From NCBI RefSeq assembly GCF_000380045.1, contig NZ_KB904357.1, positions 1-33,217 on the forward strand: DNA of 33,217 nucleotides, read 5' to 3'. This DNA is from Streptococcus marimammalium DSM 18627 (GTDB taxonomy: Bacteria > Bacillota > Bacilli > Lactobacillales > Streptococcaceae). Positions 18,509 through 26,439 of the stretch are shown here, piece after piece. Position 1 is the stretch's first letter; each line of letters begins with the position of its first letter. Position numbers and translations under genes: made by a program. The notes below the pieces were generated by a model that searched no databases, was not told the origin of the DNA, and was given only the letters and a program-made list of their open reading frames with translations.

Positions 18509-18839
18509 ATGCTTAAAAAAAATAATTATATTGGCAACTGTACTAATGAGTTTAACATTTGGAAGTATTGTTTATGCAGCAACTTATTCTTATGGCAATT
18601 GGTCAAATGGTGTTAGAAGTACAGAGCAATGGCAAGTAAGATATTATGGAGAAGCTTGGATCACTAGGCGTGGTCATAGTACTGCAATTTCTTATTATCG
18701 TAATGGTACTTTGGTAGGTAGAGCTACCGCTTACAAGGATTCTTGGAGAAGAGATAACGGACGCGTTTATGACGATGTATTGGTTTGGGATTCATTAAAC
18801 TGGAATGCACCTAAAACTACGTTTTATTATCGTTTATAG
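18509..18839 (+). pseudogene. Lactococcin 972-family bacteriocin precursor, frameshifted in an A8 run
   Basis: Lactococcin 972-type peptides are secreted, non-pore-forming bacteriocins that block septum formation in related cocci. From ATG 18509 (aaagag site 7 nt upstream) the frame runs MLKK and then goes out of register in eight A at 18515-18522. Skipping one A would give MLKKIIILATVL..., a complete 23-residue signal peptide ending VYA, and an 86-residue mature peptide ending at 18839. Mature features fit the family: YSYGNW near the N-terminus, central GHSTAISYY, and the terminal FYYRL. No in-frame ATG with a ribosome binding site exists in the downstream frame (TTG 18531 and ATG 18546 lack one). 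It may be a true pseudogene, a phase-variable gene, a slippage-expressed gene or a sequencing error. Lcn972 itself is 66 residues when mature, so this is longer. Confidence 0.75.
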
Positions 18840-18864
18840 TATATAGGTGTTGGAAGGGAGAGTA

Positions 18865-19260
18865 ATGATTAAAAAATGGTGGTATTTGTATGGTATCCTG
18901 TTCAAACTTGATTTTACAATTGTTTTATTTTTGATGACTCTTGTTTTGACAAATCGATTAAACCTAGTAACTGTGTCTGTTTTGATTTTTGCTCAAGTTG
19001 GCTTATGCTTAATTGCAATTAAGGCACGTTTACCAATTTTACGTGTGCATCGCTTGTTGGGAATGGCACGGACAGATATTTTTTATGCCTACTTAAAATG
19101 CCATTTCATTGCTCTCTTAATACCTTGCTATATTATTTTAATCAGTTATCCCTTAGAGTTACTCACTGTAAACAGAATCATGGCTATTGTTTGTAGTTTA
19201 TACAGTATGTATTTATTGAGTGGTTTATCGACTTATTGGTTATTAAGGAGAAGCTTATGA
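18865..19260 (+). CDS. Small membrane protein of the bacteriocin export/immunity system
   Basis: A 131-residue protein with about four membrane helices and a conserved-looking cytoplasmic loop LRVHRLLGMARTDIFYAYLK, reminiscent of the FtsX/MacB-type permease loop. In known lactococcin 972 loci the second gene is one large multi-pass membrane protein, thought to give immunity; here it appears as two shorter proteins and this is the first. ATG 18865 is chosen over the in-frame TTG 18847 because ggaagggagag lies between them. It starts 25 nt after the bacteriocin gene and overlaps the next gene by 4 nt. Role (immunity or export) is inferred from context. Confidence 0.6.
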   Translation: MIKKWWYLYGILFKLDFTIVLFLMTLVLTNRLNLVTVSVLIFAQVGLCLIAIKARLPILRVHRLLGMARTDIFYAYLKCHFIALLIPCYIILISYPLELLTVNRIMAIVCSLYSMYLLSGLSTYWLLRRSL

Positions 19261-20105
19261 CAGCAGTTTATTGGTTAGTGTTGAAAAAACGATGGTATGT
19301 GTTTCTGATTGTTTTTATGATTTATTTTTTTATGAATCTTTTGATATGGAATGAAACCAGTCAATTCATTAGAAATATTTCCAAGGTTCAAGTAATGAAG
19401 ATTGAAGCTCAAAAGAAAAGTTTCGATTTCGTTTACTATCCTCTTTCAAATCTAACGGATACTGATGTGGAACCTACGATGAACAAGTTGTTTGAACAGT
19501 TTTCTGAATTAATCAAACAAGATAAAGTTTATACTAATAAAATGGAGTATCTAGATGGTGGGGAGTTGGTCTTGCTAACTGAAGATGAACTGAAAAAACA
19601 ATTTTCTCCTGGTCTTTTGGTTGCATCTTTAAATGACTTGATTCTTAGAGATATCACCATTTCAGAGATTGAACAATTTCAAGTCACTATCCGTGAATTA
19701 GGAGATGACGTTGAAATTGTGCCTTTTCAAGAACAGTATGACAAAACCCATCAATATTACAGGGATAATATGTTATTTAGTTTGTATGTCGGAAGCTTTC
19801 TCATGCTTATCATTTTTTTACTATTGAGATGGCTTGTGGTCTCTACTTGGCGTATTTGTGAAGAAGAGATTAAAGTGCTTAGACTTGTTGGTTTATCCTA
19901 TAGCCGCTTGAGTCGAGCGGTTACTTTCTTCTTATATAGTCCAATCTTATTAGCGTTATTGACTTTTATCATTAGTGCCCACACTATTTTTTACTTTGGC
20001 TTAATTCTCTGGGACTATGTTTATCTGCTAACCCTTGCTGCTTTACAGTTTTTATGGGTAATAGTTATGATTTCTCGACGAGTGAAAGGAGAACTAGATG
20101 CTTAA
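19257..20105 (+). CDS. FtsX-like permease subunit of the bacteriocin ABC system
   Basis: A 282-residue protein with an N-terminal membrane helix (about 17-36), an extracytoplasmic region (about 40-175) and three C-terminal membrane helices. Between them lies the loop EEEIKVLRLVGLSYSRLSRAV, the signature of FtsX/MacB-type permeases that couple to an ABC ATPase. ATG 19257 lies in an ATGA overlap with the upstream gene, aaggag 7 nt before it. The end overlaps the ATPase gene by 8 nt. It most likely forms a complex with the 131-residue protein and the ATPase to export the bacteriocin or protect the producer. Confidence 0.7.
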   Translation: MTAVYWLVLKKRWYVFLIVFMIYFFMNLLIWNETSQFIRNISKVQVMKIEAQKKSFDFVYYPLSNLTDTDVEPTMNKLFEQFSELIKQDKVYTNKMEYLDGGELVLLTEDELKKQFSPGLLVASLNDLILRDITISEIEQFQVTIRELGDDVEIVPFQEQYDKTHQYYRDNMLFSLYVGSFLMLIIFLLLRWLVVSTWRICEEEIKVLRLVGLSYSRLSRAVTFFLYSPILLALLTFIISAHTIFYFGLILWDYVYLLTLAALQFLWVIVMISRRVKGELDA

Positions 20106-20757
20106 ATTAGATGGTATAAAAAAATCTTATAAAGATAAAACTATTTTTCGAGCAATAACTTTTGAAGCAAAAGCAAGCCAAATCACTTTACTTTATGGCG
20201 CATCTGGTATAGGAAAGACAACTCTATTAGATATTATTGCTGGCTTAAAATCTTTTCAAGACGGACGCTATCTTTGGCAAGAACAAAATCTGTCAGCGGT
20301 TACCGATGAAATCATGAGCAAGTTTCGTGGAAATACCATTGGTTATATTCCTCAAGATTTTGCCTTAATAAATGATTATACAGTCCATGAAAATCTTATT
20401 CTTCCAACACTCTATCAAACAGAAAAAAGTGATTCAGAAGTAGCAAGACAAGTCAGTAAATTAGCTAAACGTTTAGGCATTGAAGACATCTTAGATAAAA
20501 AAGTTAAGCAGATTTCAGGTGGTCAAAAACAGCGAGTAGCTATTGCAAGAGCCTTAATTGGTGATAAAGCCTTACTTTTAGCTGATGAACCAACAGCTAA
20601 TTTAGATAAAGAAAATATAGCTATTGTTTGTGAGTTATTACTTGAACAAAAGTTATCTGGGAGAACGATTGTTATTGCAACGCATGATGATCGATTAAGA
20701 CAGCTAGCAGATCGTATCTACACTATTGAAAATCACAAATTACACCTAGCAGAATAG
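20098..20757 (+). CDS. ABC transporter ATP-binding protein, lactococcin 972 group
   Basis: A 219-residue ATPase of the MacB/LolD type. Walker A is GASGIGKTT (residues 34-42), the signature ISGGQKQR starts at 139, Walker B is LLLADEP with D163/E164, and the H-loop is H196 (ATHD). It is the last gene of the bacteriocin locus and overlaps the permease gene by 8 nt. Size, gene order and the bacteriocin gene upstream match the putative lactococcin 972 ABC exporter family. No terminator directly follows; the next hairpin lies about 155 nt downstream. Confidence 0.85.
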   Translation: MLKLDGIKKSYKDKTIFRAITFEAKASQITLLYGASGIGKTTLLDIIAGLKSFQDGRYLWQEQNLSAVTDEIMSKFRGNTIGYIPQDFALINDYTVHENLILPTLYQTEKSDSEVARQVSKLAKRLGIEDILDKKVKQISGGQKQRVAIARALIGDKALLLADEPTANLDKENIAIVCELLLEQKLSGRTIVIATHDDRLRQLADRIYTIENHKLHLAE

Positions 20758-20910
20758 GAAGAGAGTAATGTTAACGACAAGTTAATCAATATAAAAGAGA
20801 TTTAATGAATTATTGTGGTTGATTAAATAAGCTTGTAGATAAAAAGCATTTTACTATTTTCAAGATATGATATTCTTAATCATTTTATCTATTTCAGCTA
20901 TTGTGACTTA
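20758..20910. other. AT-rich stretch after the bacteriocin locus, no gene seen
   Basis: No ORF with a ribosome binding site, no repeat shared with the left side of the locus, and no recognisable attachment site. Confidence 0.4.
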
Positions 20911-20952
20911 AAAAGAAGACAAATGGAGCAGTTAAGTTTGTCTTTTTTTTTA
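20911..20952 (+). terminator. Intrinsic terminator between bacteriocin locus and purD
   Basis: aagacaaa (20916-20923) pairs with tttgtctt (20937-20944) and is followed by a long T run. Confidence 0.8.
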
Positions 20953-20985
20953 TTTTTTTGCTTAAAAACACATTATCTCATATAA

Positions 20986-20998
20986 AAAACCGAACATT
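20986..20998 (+). promoter_or_regulatory. PurBox (PurR operator) upstream of purD
   Basis: AAAACCGAACATT is a perfect 13/13 match to the lactococcal PurBox AWWWCCGAACWWT. It begins at the end of the -35 position and stops 5 bp before the -10 hexamer, so it lies within the promoter. PurR is an activator in Lactococcus; a site placed here could equally suit repression. Confidence 0.8.
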
Positions 20999-21000
20999 TT

Positions 21001-21009
21001 TGATATAAT
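21001..21009 (+). promoter_or_regulatory. purD promoter, extended -10
   Basis: TGA-TATAAT (hexamer 21004-21009) with a poor -35 region that touches the PurBox. Predicted leader of about 27 nt. Confidence 0.75.
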
Positions 21010-21042
21010 GGTCTTATAAAATCCGTTTATTGAGGTGAAGAT

Positions 21043-22296
21043 GTGAAATTACTGGTTATTGGTTCAGGTGGTAGAGAACATGCTATCGCAAAACAATTAT
21101 TACGTTCAGAAAATGTAGAAACCGTTTATGTTGCTCCAGGCAATGACGGTATGACACTTGATGGTTTAGAGTTAGTTGACATAGCAATTTCCGAACATGA
21201 AGCGCTTATTGCTTTTGCGAAGGAAAAAGACATTAATTGGGCTTTTATTGGACCTGATGATGCTTTAGCTGCTGGAATTGTGGATGATTTTGAAAAAGCA
21301 GGTTTAAAAGCTTTTGGGCCATCTAAAAAAGCGTCTGAGCTAGAATGGTCAAAAGATTTTGCTAAAACCATTATGGCAAAATACCAGATTCCAACGGCAG
21401 ACTATAAGACCTTCACTGATTTTGAAGAAGCAAAAGCTTATATCCAAACAAAAGGTGCCCCAATTGTTGTTAAGGCCGATGGCTTAGCACTTGGAAAAGG
21501 GGTTGTTGTTGCTGAAACTGTAGACGATGCCATTTCTGCCGCTAGAGAAATGTTACTTGATAATAAATTCGGCAATTCAGGTGCACGCATTGTTATTGAA
21601 GAATTTTTAGAGGGTGAAGAGTTCTCCTTGTTTGCCTTTGCTAATGGTGAAACCTTCTATCTTTTACCGAGTGCACAAGACCACAAGCGTGCTTATGATG
21701 GAGATAAAGGGCCAAATACCGGAGGAATGGGTGCTTACTCACCAGTCCCTCATTTACCTCAAGAAGTGATTGACCAAGCTGTTGAAAAGATTATTAAACC
21801 AACGCTTCAAGCAATGGTCAAAGAAGGACGTTCTTATCTTGGTGTTTTATATGCAGGTTTGATATTAACAGTAGATGGTCCCAAGGTGATTGAATTTAAT
21901 GCTCGTTTTGGTGATCCAGAAACACAAATTATCTTACCGCGATTAACGTCAGATTTAGCTCAAGCTATTGATGATATTCTAAACAATAAACCAGCTACAC
22001 TTACATGGCTTCAAGAAGGAGTAACACTTGGTGTGGTAGTTGCAAGTAACGGTTATCCTCTTGGGTATGACAAGGGTGTTAAAGTGCCAATGACAAAAAA
22101 TCATGATATCATTACTTACTTTGCAGGGGTGACCAATAAAGATAATCACTTGGTATCAAGTGGTGGACGTGTTTATATGCTTGTTACCACTCAAAATACC
22201 GTCAAAGAAGCACAAGATGTGATTTACCATGCACTAGAAAAAGAAAACACAGAAGGGTTCTTCTACAGAAAAGATATTGGGAGTAAAGCACTATGA
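21043..22296 (+). CDS. purD: Phosphoribosylamine–glycine ligase PurD (GAR synthetase)
   Basis: Second step of IMP synthesis: phosphoribosylamine + glycine + ATP to GAR. The 417-residue ATP-grasp enzyme shows [12 protein letters not shown] at the N-terminus, [15 protein letters not shown] in the ATP-grasp domain, and the GARS signature RFGDPETQ. The start is GTG at 21043, with tgaggtg 5 nt upstream; an overlapping ATG at 21041 is out of frame and meets an immediate TGA. The end overlaps purE by 4 nt (ATGA). It opens the second pur run under its own PurBox promoter. Confidence 0.95.
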   Translation: MKLLVIGSGGREHAIAKQLLRSENVETVYVAPGNDGMTLDGLELVDIAISEHEALIAFAKEKDINWAFIGPDDALAAGIVDDFEKAGLKAFGPSKKASELEWSKDFAKTIMAKYQIPTADYKTFTDFEEAKAYIQTKGAPIVVKADGLALGKGVVVAETVDDAISAAREMLLDNKFGNSGARIVIEEFLEGEEFSLFAFANGETFYLLPSAQDHKRAYDGDKGPNTGGMGAYSPVPHLPQEVIDQAVEKIIKPTLQAMVKEGRSYLGVLYAGLILTVDGPKVIEFNARFGDPETQIILPRLTSDLAQAIDDILNNKPATLTWLQEGVTLGVVVASNGYPLGYDKGVKVPMTKNHDIITYFAGVTNKDNHLVSSGGRVYMLVTTQNTVKEAQDVIYHALEKENTEGFFYRKDIGSKAL

Positions 22297-22781
22297 CAAC
22301 AGAGATTGCGATTATTATGGGGAGTAAATCCGACTGGTCAACCATGGTGAAAACTGCTGAAATACTTGATCAATTTGGAGTTGCTTATGAGAAAAAAGTG
22401 GTTTCTGCTCATAGAACACCGGATTTGATGTTTGATTTTGCCGAAAATGCACGCAAGCGTGGTATCAAGGTGATTATTGCAGGGGCAGGCGGTGCCGCCC
22501 ATCTACCAGGAATGGTGGCAGCCAAAACAACCTTGCCAGTTATTGGTGTGCCAGTTAAATCACGCGCCTTAAGTGGTGTCGATTCACTTTATTCCATTGT
22601 ACAAATGCCAGGTGGTGTACCTGTAGCAACAATGGCGATTGGCGAAGCGGGAGCAACAAATGCTGCCTTGACAGCACTCAGAATCTTAGCAACAACTAAT
22701 GAAGAACTCGCTGAAAAATTAAGTGACTATGCTAAACAACAAGGAGAACTAGCGGAGGCTTCTACAGATGAACTTATCTAA
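22293..22781 (+). CDS. purE: N5-carboxyaminoimidazole ribonucleotide mutase PurE
   Basis: Class I PurE moves the carboxyl group of N5-CAIR to give CAIR. The 162-residue protein has [12 protein letters not shown], the catalytic SAHRTPD, and [12 protein letters not shown]. Coupled to purD by an ATGA overlap and to purK by a 14-nt overlap, matching the metabolic pairing of PurK and PurE. Confidence 0.96.
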   Translation: MTTEIAIIMGSKSDWSTMVKTAEILDQFGVAYEKKVVSAHRTPDLMFDFAENARKRGIKVIIAGAGGAAHLPGMVAAKTTLPVIGVPVKSRALSGVDSLYSIVQMPGGVPVATMAIGEAGATNAALTALRILATTNEELAEKLSDYAKQQGELAEASTDELI

Positions 22782-23850
22782 AACGATTGGCATTATCGGT
22801 GGAGGTCAATTGGGACAGATGATGGCTATTTCAGCCATTTATATGGGTCACAAGGTGATCACGCTTGACCCTGTTGCTGATTGTCCAGCCTCACGCGTCA
22901 GTGAAGTGATTGTGGCGCCTTACGATGATGTGAATGCCTTACAAGAATTGGCTGAGCGTTGTGATGTCTTGACCTATGAATTTGAAAATGTGGATGCCGA
23001 TGGTCTAGATGCCGTTGTAAAAAAAGGTCAACTCCCTCAAGGAACCGACCTTCTTCGCATTTCACAAAATCGTATTTTTGAAAAAGACTTTCTCACTCAA
23101 AAAGCTGGTGTTACTGTAGCTCCTTATTATGTCATTAACAGTAGTAGTGATTTAGACGTTATAGATTTTGCTAAAAAATATGTTCTAAAAACAGCAACAG
23201 GTGGCTATGATGGTCATGGACAATTGGTCATCAGATCACAAGAAGACTTACCAGAAGCAAGAAAACTAGCTGATTCCTCAGCCTGTGTTTTAGAAGAGTT
23301 TGTTAGCTTTGACAAGGAAATTTCTGTGATTGTTTCTGGAAATGGTAAAGAAGTGACCGTTTTTCCTGTTCAAGAAAATAATCATCGCAACAATATTTTG
23401 TCAAAAACAATTGTGCCAGCTCACATCCCAAAAGCCTTGGCTGAAAAAGCACAGGACATGGCAATAAAGATTGCCAAACAGCTGGAGTTATCAGGCACTC
23501 TTTGTGTTGAGATGTTTGTGGCGGGTGACACTATTTTGGTCAATGAAATAGCCCCACGTCCTCACAATTCTGGACACTATTCGATTGAGGCTTGTAATTT
23601 TTCCCAGTTTGACACGCATATTTTAGGTGTCTTAGGACAACCTTTACCACAAATTCACTTGCACCAACCGGCAGTTATGCTAAATGTTTTGGGGCAACAT
23701 ATTGAAAAAGCTAAAAGTTATGTCTTAGAAAATCCTAACGCCCATCTCCATCTTTACGGTAAACAAGAAGCTAAACACAATCGTAAAATGGGACACGTCA
23801 CTCTCTTAGAAAAAGATGCTGAAGAGTTTGGTAAGGGAATTGATTTTTAA
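22768..23850 (+). CDS. purK: N5-carboxyaminoimidazole ribonucleotide synthase PurK
   Basis: An ATP-grasp enzyme that carboxylates AIR with bicarbonate to N5-CAIR. The 360-residue protein has [14 protein letters not shown] (N-terminal nucleotide-like fold), [12 protein letters not shown] (ATP-grasp loop) and [18 protein letters not shown]. The ATG lies within the end of purE after a gcggagg site. Confidence 0.95.
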   Translation: MNLSKTIGIIGGGQLGQMMAISAIYMGHKVITLDPVADCPASRVSEVIVAPYDDVNALQELAERCDVLTYEFENVDADGLDAVVKKGQLPQGTDLLRISQNRIFEKDFLTQKAGVTVAPYYVINSSSDLDVIDFAKKYVLKTATGGYDGHGQLVIRSQEDLPEARKLADSSACVLEEFVSFDKEISVIVSGNGKEVTVFPVQENNHRNNILSKTIVPAHIPKALAEKAQDMAIKIAKQLELSGTLCVEMFVAGDTILVNEIAPRPHNSGHYSIEACNFSQFDTHILGVLGQPLPQIHLHQPAVMLNVLGQHIEKAKSYVLENPNAHLHLYGKQEAKHNRKMGHVTLLEKDAEEFGKGIDF

Positions 23851-23944
23851 GAAAAAATCAGAAGAGAAAAGTAGTGGTGATAATTGTTTAAGTTTCACCA
23901 GTACATTACAGGTTTTAATTGCTAAAAAGAAATAGGAGAAAATA

Positions 23945-25240
23945 ATGATTGAACGTTATTCCCGTCCTGAAATGGCGGCCATTTGGAGTGAAGAAAATAA
24001 GTACCGTGCTTGGTTAGAAGTTGAGATTTTAGCCGACGAAGCTTGGGCTGAATTGGGTGAAATCCCTAAAGAAGATGTAGCAAAAATTCGTGACAATGCT
24101 GATTTTGATATTGATCGCATTCTTGAAATCGAACAAGAAACACGTCATGACGTTGTGGCTTTTACACGCGCTGTTTCTGAAACACTGGGTGAAGAGCGTA
24201 AGTGGGTTCACTATGGTTTAACCTCAACAGATGTCGTTGATACGGCATACGGTTATCTCTATAAACAAGCCAACGATATTATTCGTCGTGACTTAGAAAC
24301 CTTTACTAATATTGTCGCGGATAAGGCGCGTGAGCATAAGATGACTATCATGATGGGGCGTACACACGGTGTTCATGCTGAGCCAACAACCTTCGGTTTA
24401 AAATTAGCCACTTGGTATAGCGAGATGAAACGCCATCAAGAGCGTTTTGAGCATGCCGCAAAAGGTGTTGAAGCTGGAAAAATCTCTGGTGCAGTAGGTA
24501 ACTTTGCCAATATTCCACCGTTTGTAGAAGAATATGTCTGTGGTAAACTAGGCATCCGTCCCCAAGAAATTTCAACGCAGGTGCTACCACGTGACTTACA
24601 CGCAGAGTATTTTGCGACTTTAGCTGGGATTGCCACGTCAATTGAACGCATGGCAACAGAAATTCGAGGATTGCAAAAATCAGAGCAACGTGAAGTGGAA
24701 GAGTTTTTCGCAAAAGGACAAAAAGGAAGCTCAGCCATGCCTCATAAGCGTAACCCTATTGGTTCTGAGAATATGACGGGATTAGCGCGCGTGATTCGTG
24801 GCCATATGTTAACCGCTTATGAAAATGTGCCACTCTGGCATGAACGCGACATTTCTCATTCTTCTGCAGAGCGTATTATCACACCAGACACCACCATTTT
24901 AATCAACTATATGCTAAACCGTTTTGGTAATATCGTTAAAAATTTGACCGTTTTTCCTGAAAACATGCTTCGCAATATGCAGTCTACCTTTGGCTTGATT
25001 TATAGCCAACGTGTCATGTTGACCTTGATTGAAAAAGGAATGACAAGAGAAGAAGCTTATGACTTGGTACAACCAAAAACCGCTTATTCTTGGGATAATC
25101 AAGTGGCTTTTAAGCCACTGTTAGAAGCTGATAGCGAAGTTACCTCTCGTTTAACACAAGATGAGATTGATGAGTTATTTAATCCTGTTTATTACACTAA
25201 ACGTGTGGATGATATTTTTAAACGCATTGGTTTAGAATAA
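23945..25240 (+). CDS. purB: Adenylosuccinate lyase PurB
   Basis: Removes fumarate twice: from SAICAR in IMP synthesis and from adenylosuccinate in AMP synthesis. The 431-residue protein begins [20 protein letters not shown] and carries the fumarase/lyase signature [11 protein letters not shown] with the catalytic-loop serines S262 and S263. The 94-nt gap after purK has no clear PurBox, and I found no convincing promoter in it, so read-through from purD is likely. Ribosome binding site ataggag. A strong terminator follows. Confidence 0.96.
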   Translation: MIERYSRPEMAAIWSEENKYRAWLEVEILADEAWAELGEIPKEDVAKIRDNADFDIDRILEIEQETRHDVVAFTRAVSETLGEERKWVHYGLTSTDVVDTAYGYLYKQANDIIRRDLETFTNIVADKAREHKMTIMMGRTHGVHAEPTTFGLKLATWYSEMKRHQERFEHAAKGVEAGKISGAVGNFANIPPFVEEYVCGKLGIRPQEISTQVLPRDLHAEYFATLAGIATSIERMATEIRGLQKSEQREVEEFFAKGQKGSSAMPHKRNPIGSENMTGLARVIRGHMLTAYENVPLWHERDISHSSAERIITPDTTILINYMLNRFGNIVKNLTVFPENMLRNMQSTFGLIYSQRVMLTLIEKGMTREEAYDLVQPKTAYSWDNQVAFKPLLEADSEVTSRLTQDEIDELFNPVYYTKRVDDIFKRIGLE

Positions 25241-25246
25241 TCCTTT

Positions 25247-25277
25247 AAAGAGAGCAACAAAAACGTTGCTCTTTTTG
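25247..25277 (+). terminator. Intrinsic terminator after purB
   Basis: agagcaac (25251-25258) pairs with gttgctct (25265-25272), with A and T runs on either side, so it may work in both directions. Confidence 0.88.
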
Positions 25278-25311
25278 TCTAAATAAGTCAATAAGGATAT
25301 GATTATAGTTG

Positions 25312-25320
25312 TGATATACT
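25312..25320 (+). promoter_or_regulatory. comR promoter, extended -10
   Basis: TGA-TATACT (hexamer 25315-25320), 23 bp upstream of the comR start; no clear -35. Confidence 0.6.
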
Positions 25321-25343
25321 AAAAATAAATTTTTGGAGGTGCT

Positions 25344-26246
25344 ATGTATAGGTTTGGGGAAAATGTCAAAAGACAGCGTTTAAAAATGGAGATGACACAA
25401 GAAGAGCTTTGTGCTTTAGGAGATGAGTTGTCGGTTCGCCAATTAGCTAGGATTGAATCTGGTGAGTCCATACCCACTCTTCATAAAATTCAGTTTATAG
25501 CGTCTCAGCTAAAGGTATCAATAGATGATTTGGTTGAAGCAACTGCTTGTGTTTTGCCTAGTCGCTACCAAGAATTAAAGTACTTATTGTTACGCACCCA
25601 AACTTATTGTGATTCGACACGTATGCTTGACCGCGAAGCTTATTTAGATGAAATTTATACTGATTACTACGAACAACTACCAGAAGAAGAACAACTAGTC
25701 ATTGATTGCTTACAGTCAAAAATTGATGTTCATTTAAGTGAGAATATTAATTTTGGAATCACCATTTTAAATGACTATTTTGACCAATTATTACTAAAGA
25801 AACAATATACCATTAATGATCTGATTTTAATTGAACTCTATTTTATTTGTATTTCAACAGATCAATTCTCAAAGCGACTTTATCATGAAGAAGCCTATCA
25901 TTTATTAATGGCTAATATTTTTTCTCAAGTGGATAAATTACCAATCGAAAATCTCTATATTTTAAACAATGTCTTACTAAACAATTTTGGAGTGACCTTA
26001 CAATTAGGATATCAAAGACATATTGAAGCTATTTTAACAACAAGTCAGTTAATTATGACAAAAATTCAAGATTTTCAGAAAATGCCTATTTTAAAAATGT
26101 TACAGTGGAAGTATTATTTAGACTATCATAACAACCATTCAAAGGCCGAAAAAGCATACCAAGAAGCGCTCTCTTTCTCAGATTTAATTGATGATCTCTA
26201 TCTTAAAGAAAAAATTCAAAAAGAATGGCTCAAAGATAATACATGA
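25344..26246 (+). CDS. comR: Competence pheromone receptor and activator ComR
   Basis: ComR is a cytoplasmic RRNPP-family regulator that binds the imported XIP peptide and then activates comS and sigX, switching on natural competence. The 300-residue protein has an XRE-type helix-turn-helix at about 5-65 (MTQEELCALGDELSVRQLARIESG...). A long helical TPR-like region follows (about 75-300), the normal build and length for ComR. The assignment is strengthened by its place between purB and ruvB, by the palindromic ComR box at its own 3' end, and by the XIP-like mini-gene after it. The ATG follows ggaggt with a short 4-nt spacing. A plain Rgg regulator is the main alternative, but Rgg/SHP loci lack the WW peptide and this box. 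Confidence 0.9.
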   Translation: MYRFGENVKRQRLKMEMTQEELCALGDELSVRQLARIESGESIPTLHKIQFIASQLKVSIDDLVEATACVLPSRYQELKYLLLRTQTYCDSTRMLDREAYLDEIYTDYYEQLPEEEQLVIDCLQSKIDVHLSENINFGITILNDYFDQLLLKKQYTINDLILIELYFICISTDQFSKRLYHEEAYHLLMANIFSQVDKLPIENLYILNNVLLNNFGVTLQLGYQRHIEAILTTSQLIMTKIQDFQKMPILKMLQWKYYLDYHNNHSKAEKAYQEALSFSDLIDDLYLKEKIQKEWLKDNT

Positions 26247-26263
26247 CATATATGTCATGTATT
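26238..26263. promoter_or_regulatory. ComR box (comS operator), overlapping the comR stop codon
   Basis: A 26-bp perfect palindrome whose core ACATGACATATATGTCATGT (26241-26260) contains GACA-N4-TGTC, the ComR-box signature. It is followed by a T tract (26264-26269) and a TATACT -10, as in other comS and sigX promoters. The comR TGA (26244-26246) lies inside it. Confidence 0.9.
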
Positions 26264-26280
26264 CTTTTTATGTCTTAAGC

Positions 26281-26286
26281 TATACT
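26281..26286 (+). promoter_or_regulatory. comS promoter -10
   Basis: TATACT, 30 bp downstream of the centre of the ComR box, with no σA -35. This fits activation by ComR. Predicted leader to comS of about 28 nt. Confidence 0.75.
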
Positions 26287-26320
26287 AAAATTACTTTTAA
26301 AGACGTAAGGAGGAAGATGT

Positions 26321-26374
26321 ATGCAAAACAATCATATTATTGTTTTTTCTGAGTATGACTGGTGGGGAATGTAA
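26321..26374 (+). CDS. comS: ComS, precursor of the competence pheromone XIP
   Basis: A 17-codon ORF, MQNNHIIVFSEYDWWGM, with a near-perfect ribosome binding site (aaggagg, 7-nt spacing). ComS precursors in this genus are 17-32 residues; the C-terminal 7-8 residues are released outside and re-enter through the Opp/Ami permease to bind ComR. The tandem Trp after Asp is the defining type II XIP feature. The mature peptide here would be about SEYDWWGM or EYDWWGM. The ending GM differs from the XIPs I remember (WWSL, WWRL, WWNLG). A second ATG at 26317 in another frame gives an 11-residue peptide without WW and is too close to the ribosome binding site. Confidence 0.88.
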   Translation: MQNNHIIVFSEYDWWGM

Positions 26375-26387
26375 AAAACTCACTTTG

Positions 26388-26401
26388 ATAATCTAGATTA
26401 T
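26388..26401. other. 14-bp perfect palindrome between comS and ruvB
   Basis: ATAATCTAGATTAT reads the same on both strands. It lies 27 bp upstream of the ruvB -10 hexamer. No T run follows, so it is not a terminator; it could be an operator or chance in AT-rich DNA. Confidence 0.35.
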
Positions 26402-26424
26402 TGGCAGACAACTTAATCATTTTT

Positions 26425-26433
26425 TGCTATAAT
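26425..26433 (+). promoter_or_regulatory. ruvB promoter, extended -10
   Basis: TGC-TATAAT (hexamer 26428-26433), ending 6 bp before the ATG at 26440. The expected transcription start therefore falls on or next to the start codon. Confidence 0.7.
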
Positions 26434-26439
26434 ATGGCT

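Noticed and set aside
18531..18839. Bacteriocin starting at TTG 18531 as an intact gene
   Set aside because: It has no ribosome binding site and would cut off the basic start of the signal peptide; the ATG at 18509 with MLKK is clearly the original start.
20758..21042. Purine riboswitch or T-box in front of purD, purC or the last gene
   Set aside because: Leaders are only about 25-30 nt from the predicted start sites and show no conserved riboswitch or T-box core.
18226..21042. Mobile element borders around the bacteriocin locus
   Set aside because: I found no transposase, terminal inverted repeats, target-site duplication or integrase; the terminators on both sides share no repeated sequence.
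24348..24738. Minus-strand ORFs of 100-121 codons inside purB
   Set aside because: They are shadows of a strongly conserved gene, with no ribosome binding site or promoter on that strand.
26317..26352. Alternative mini-ORF starting at ATG 26317 (MYAKQSYYCFF)
   Set aside because: It is too close to the ribosome binding site and lacks the WW motif; ATG 26321 fits better on both counts.
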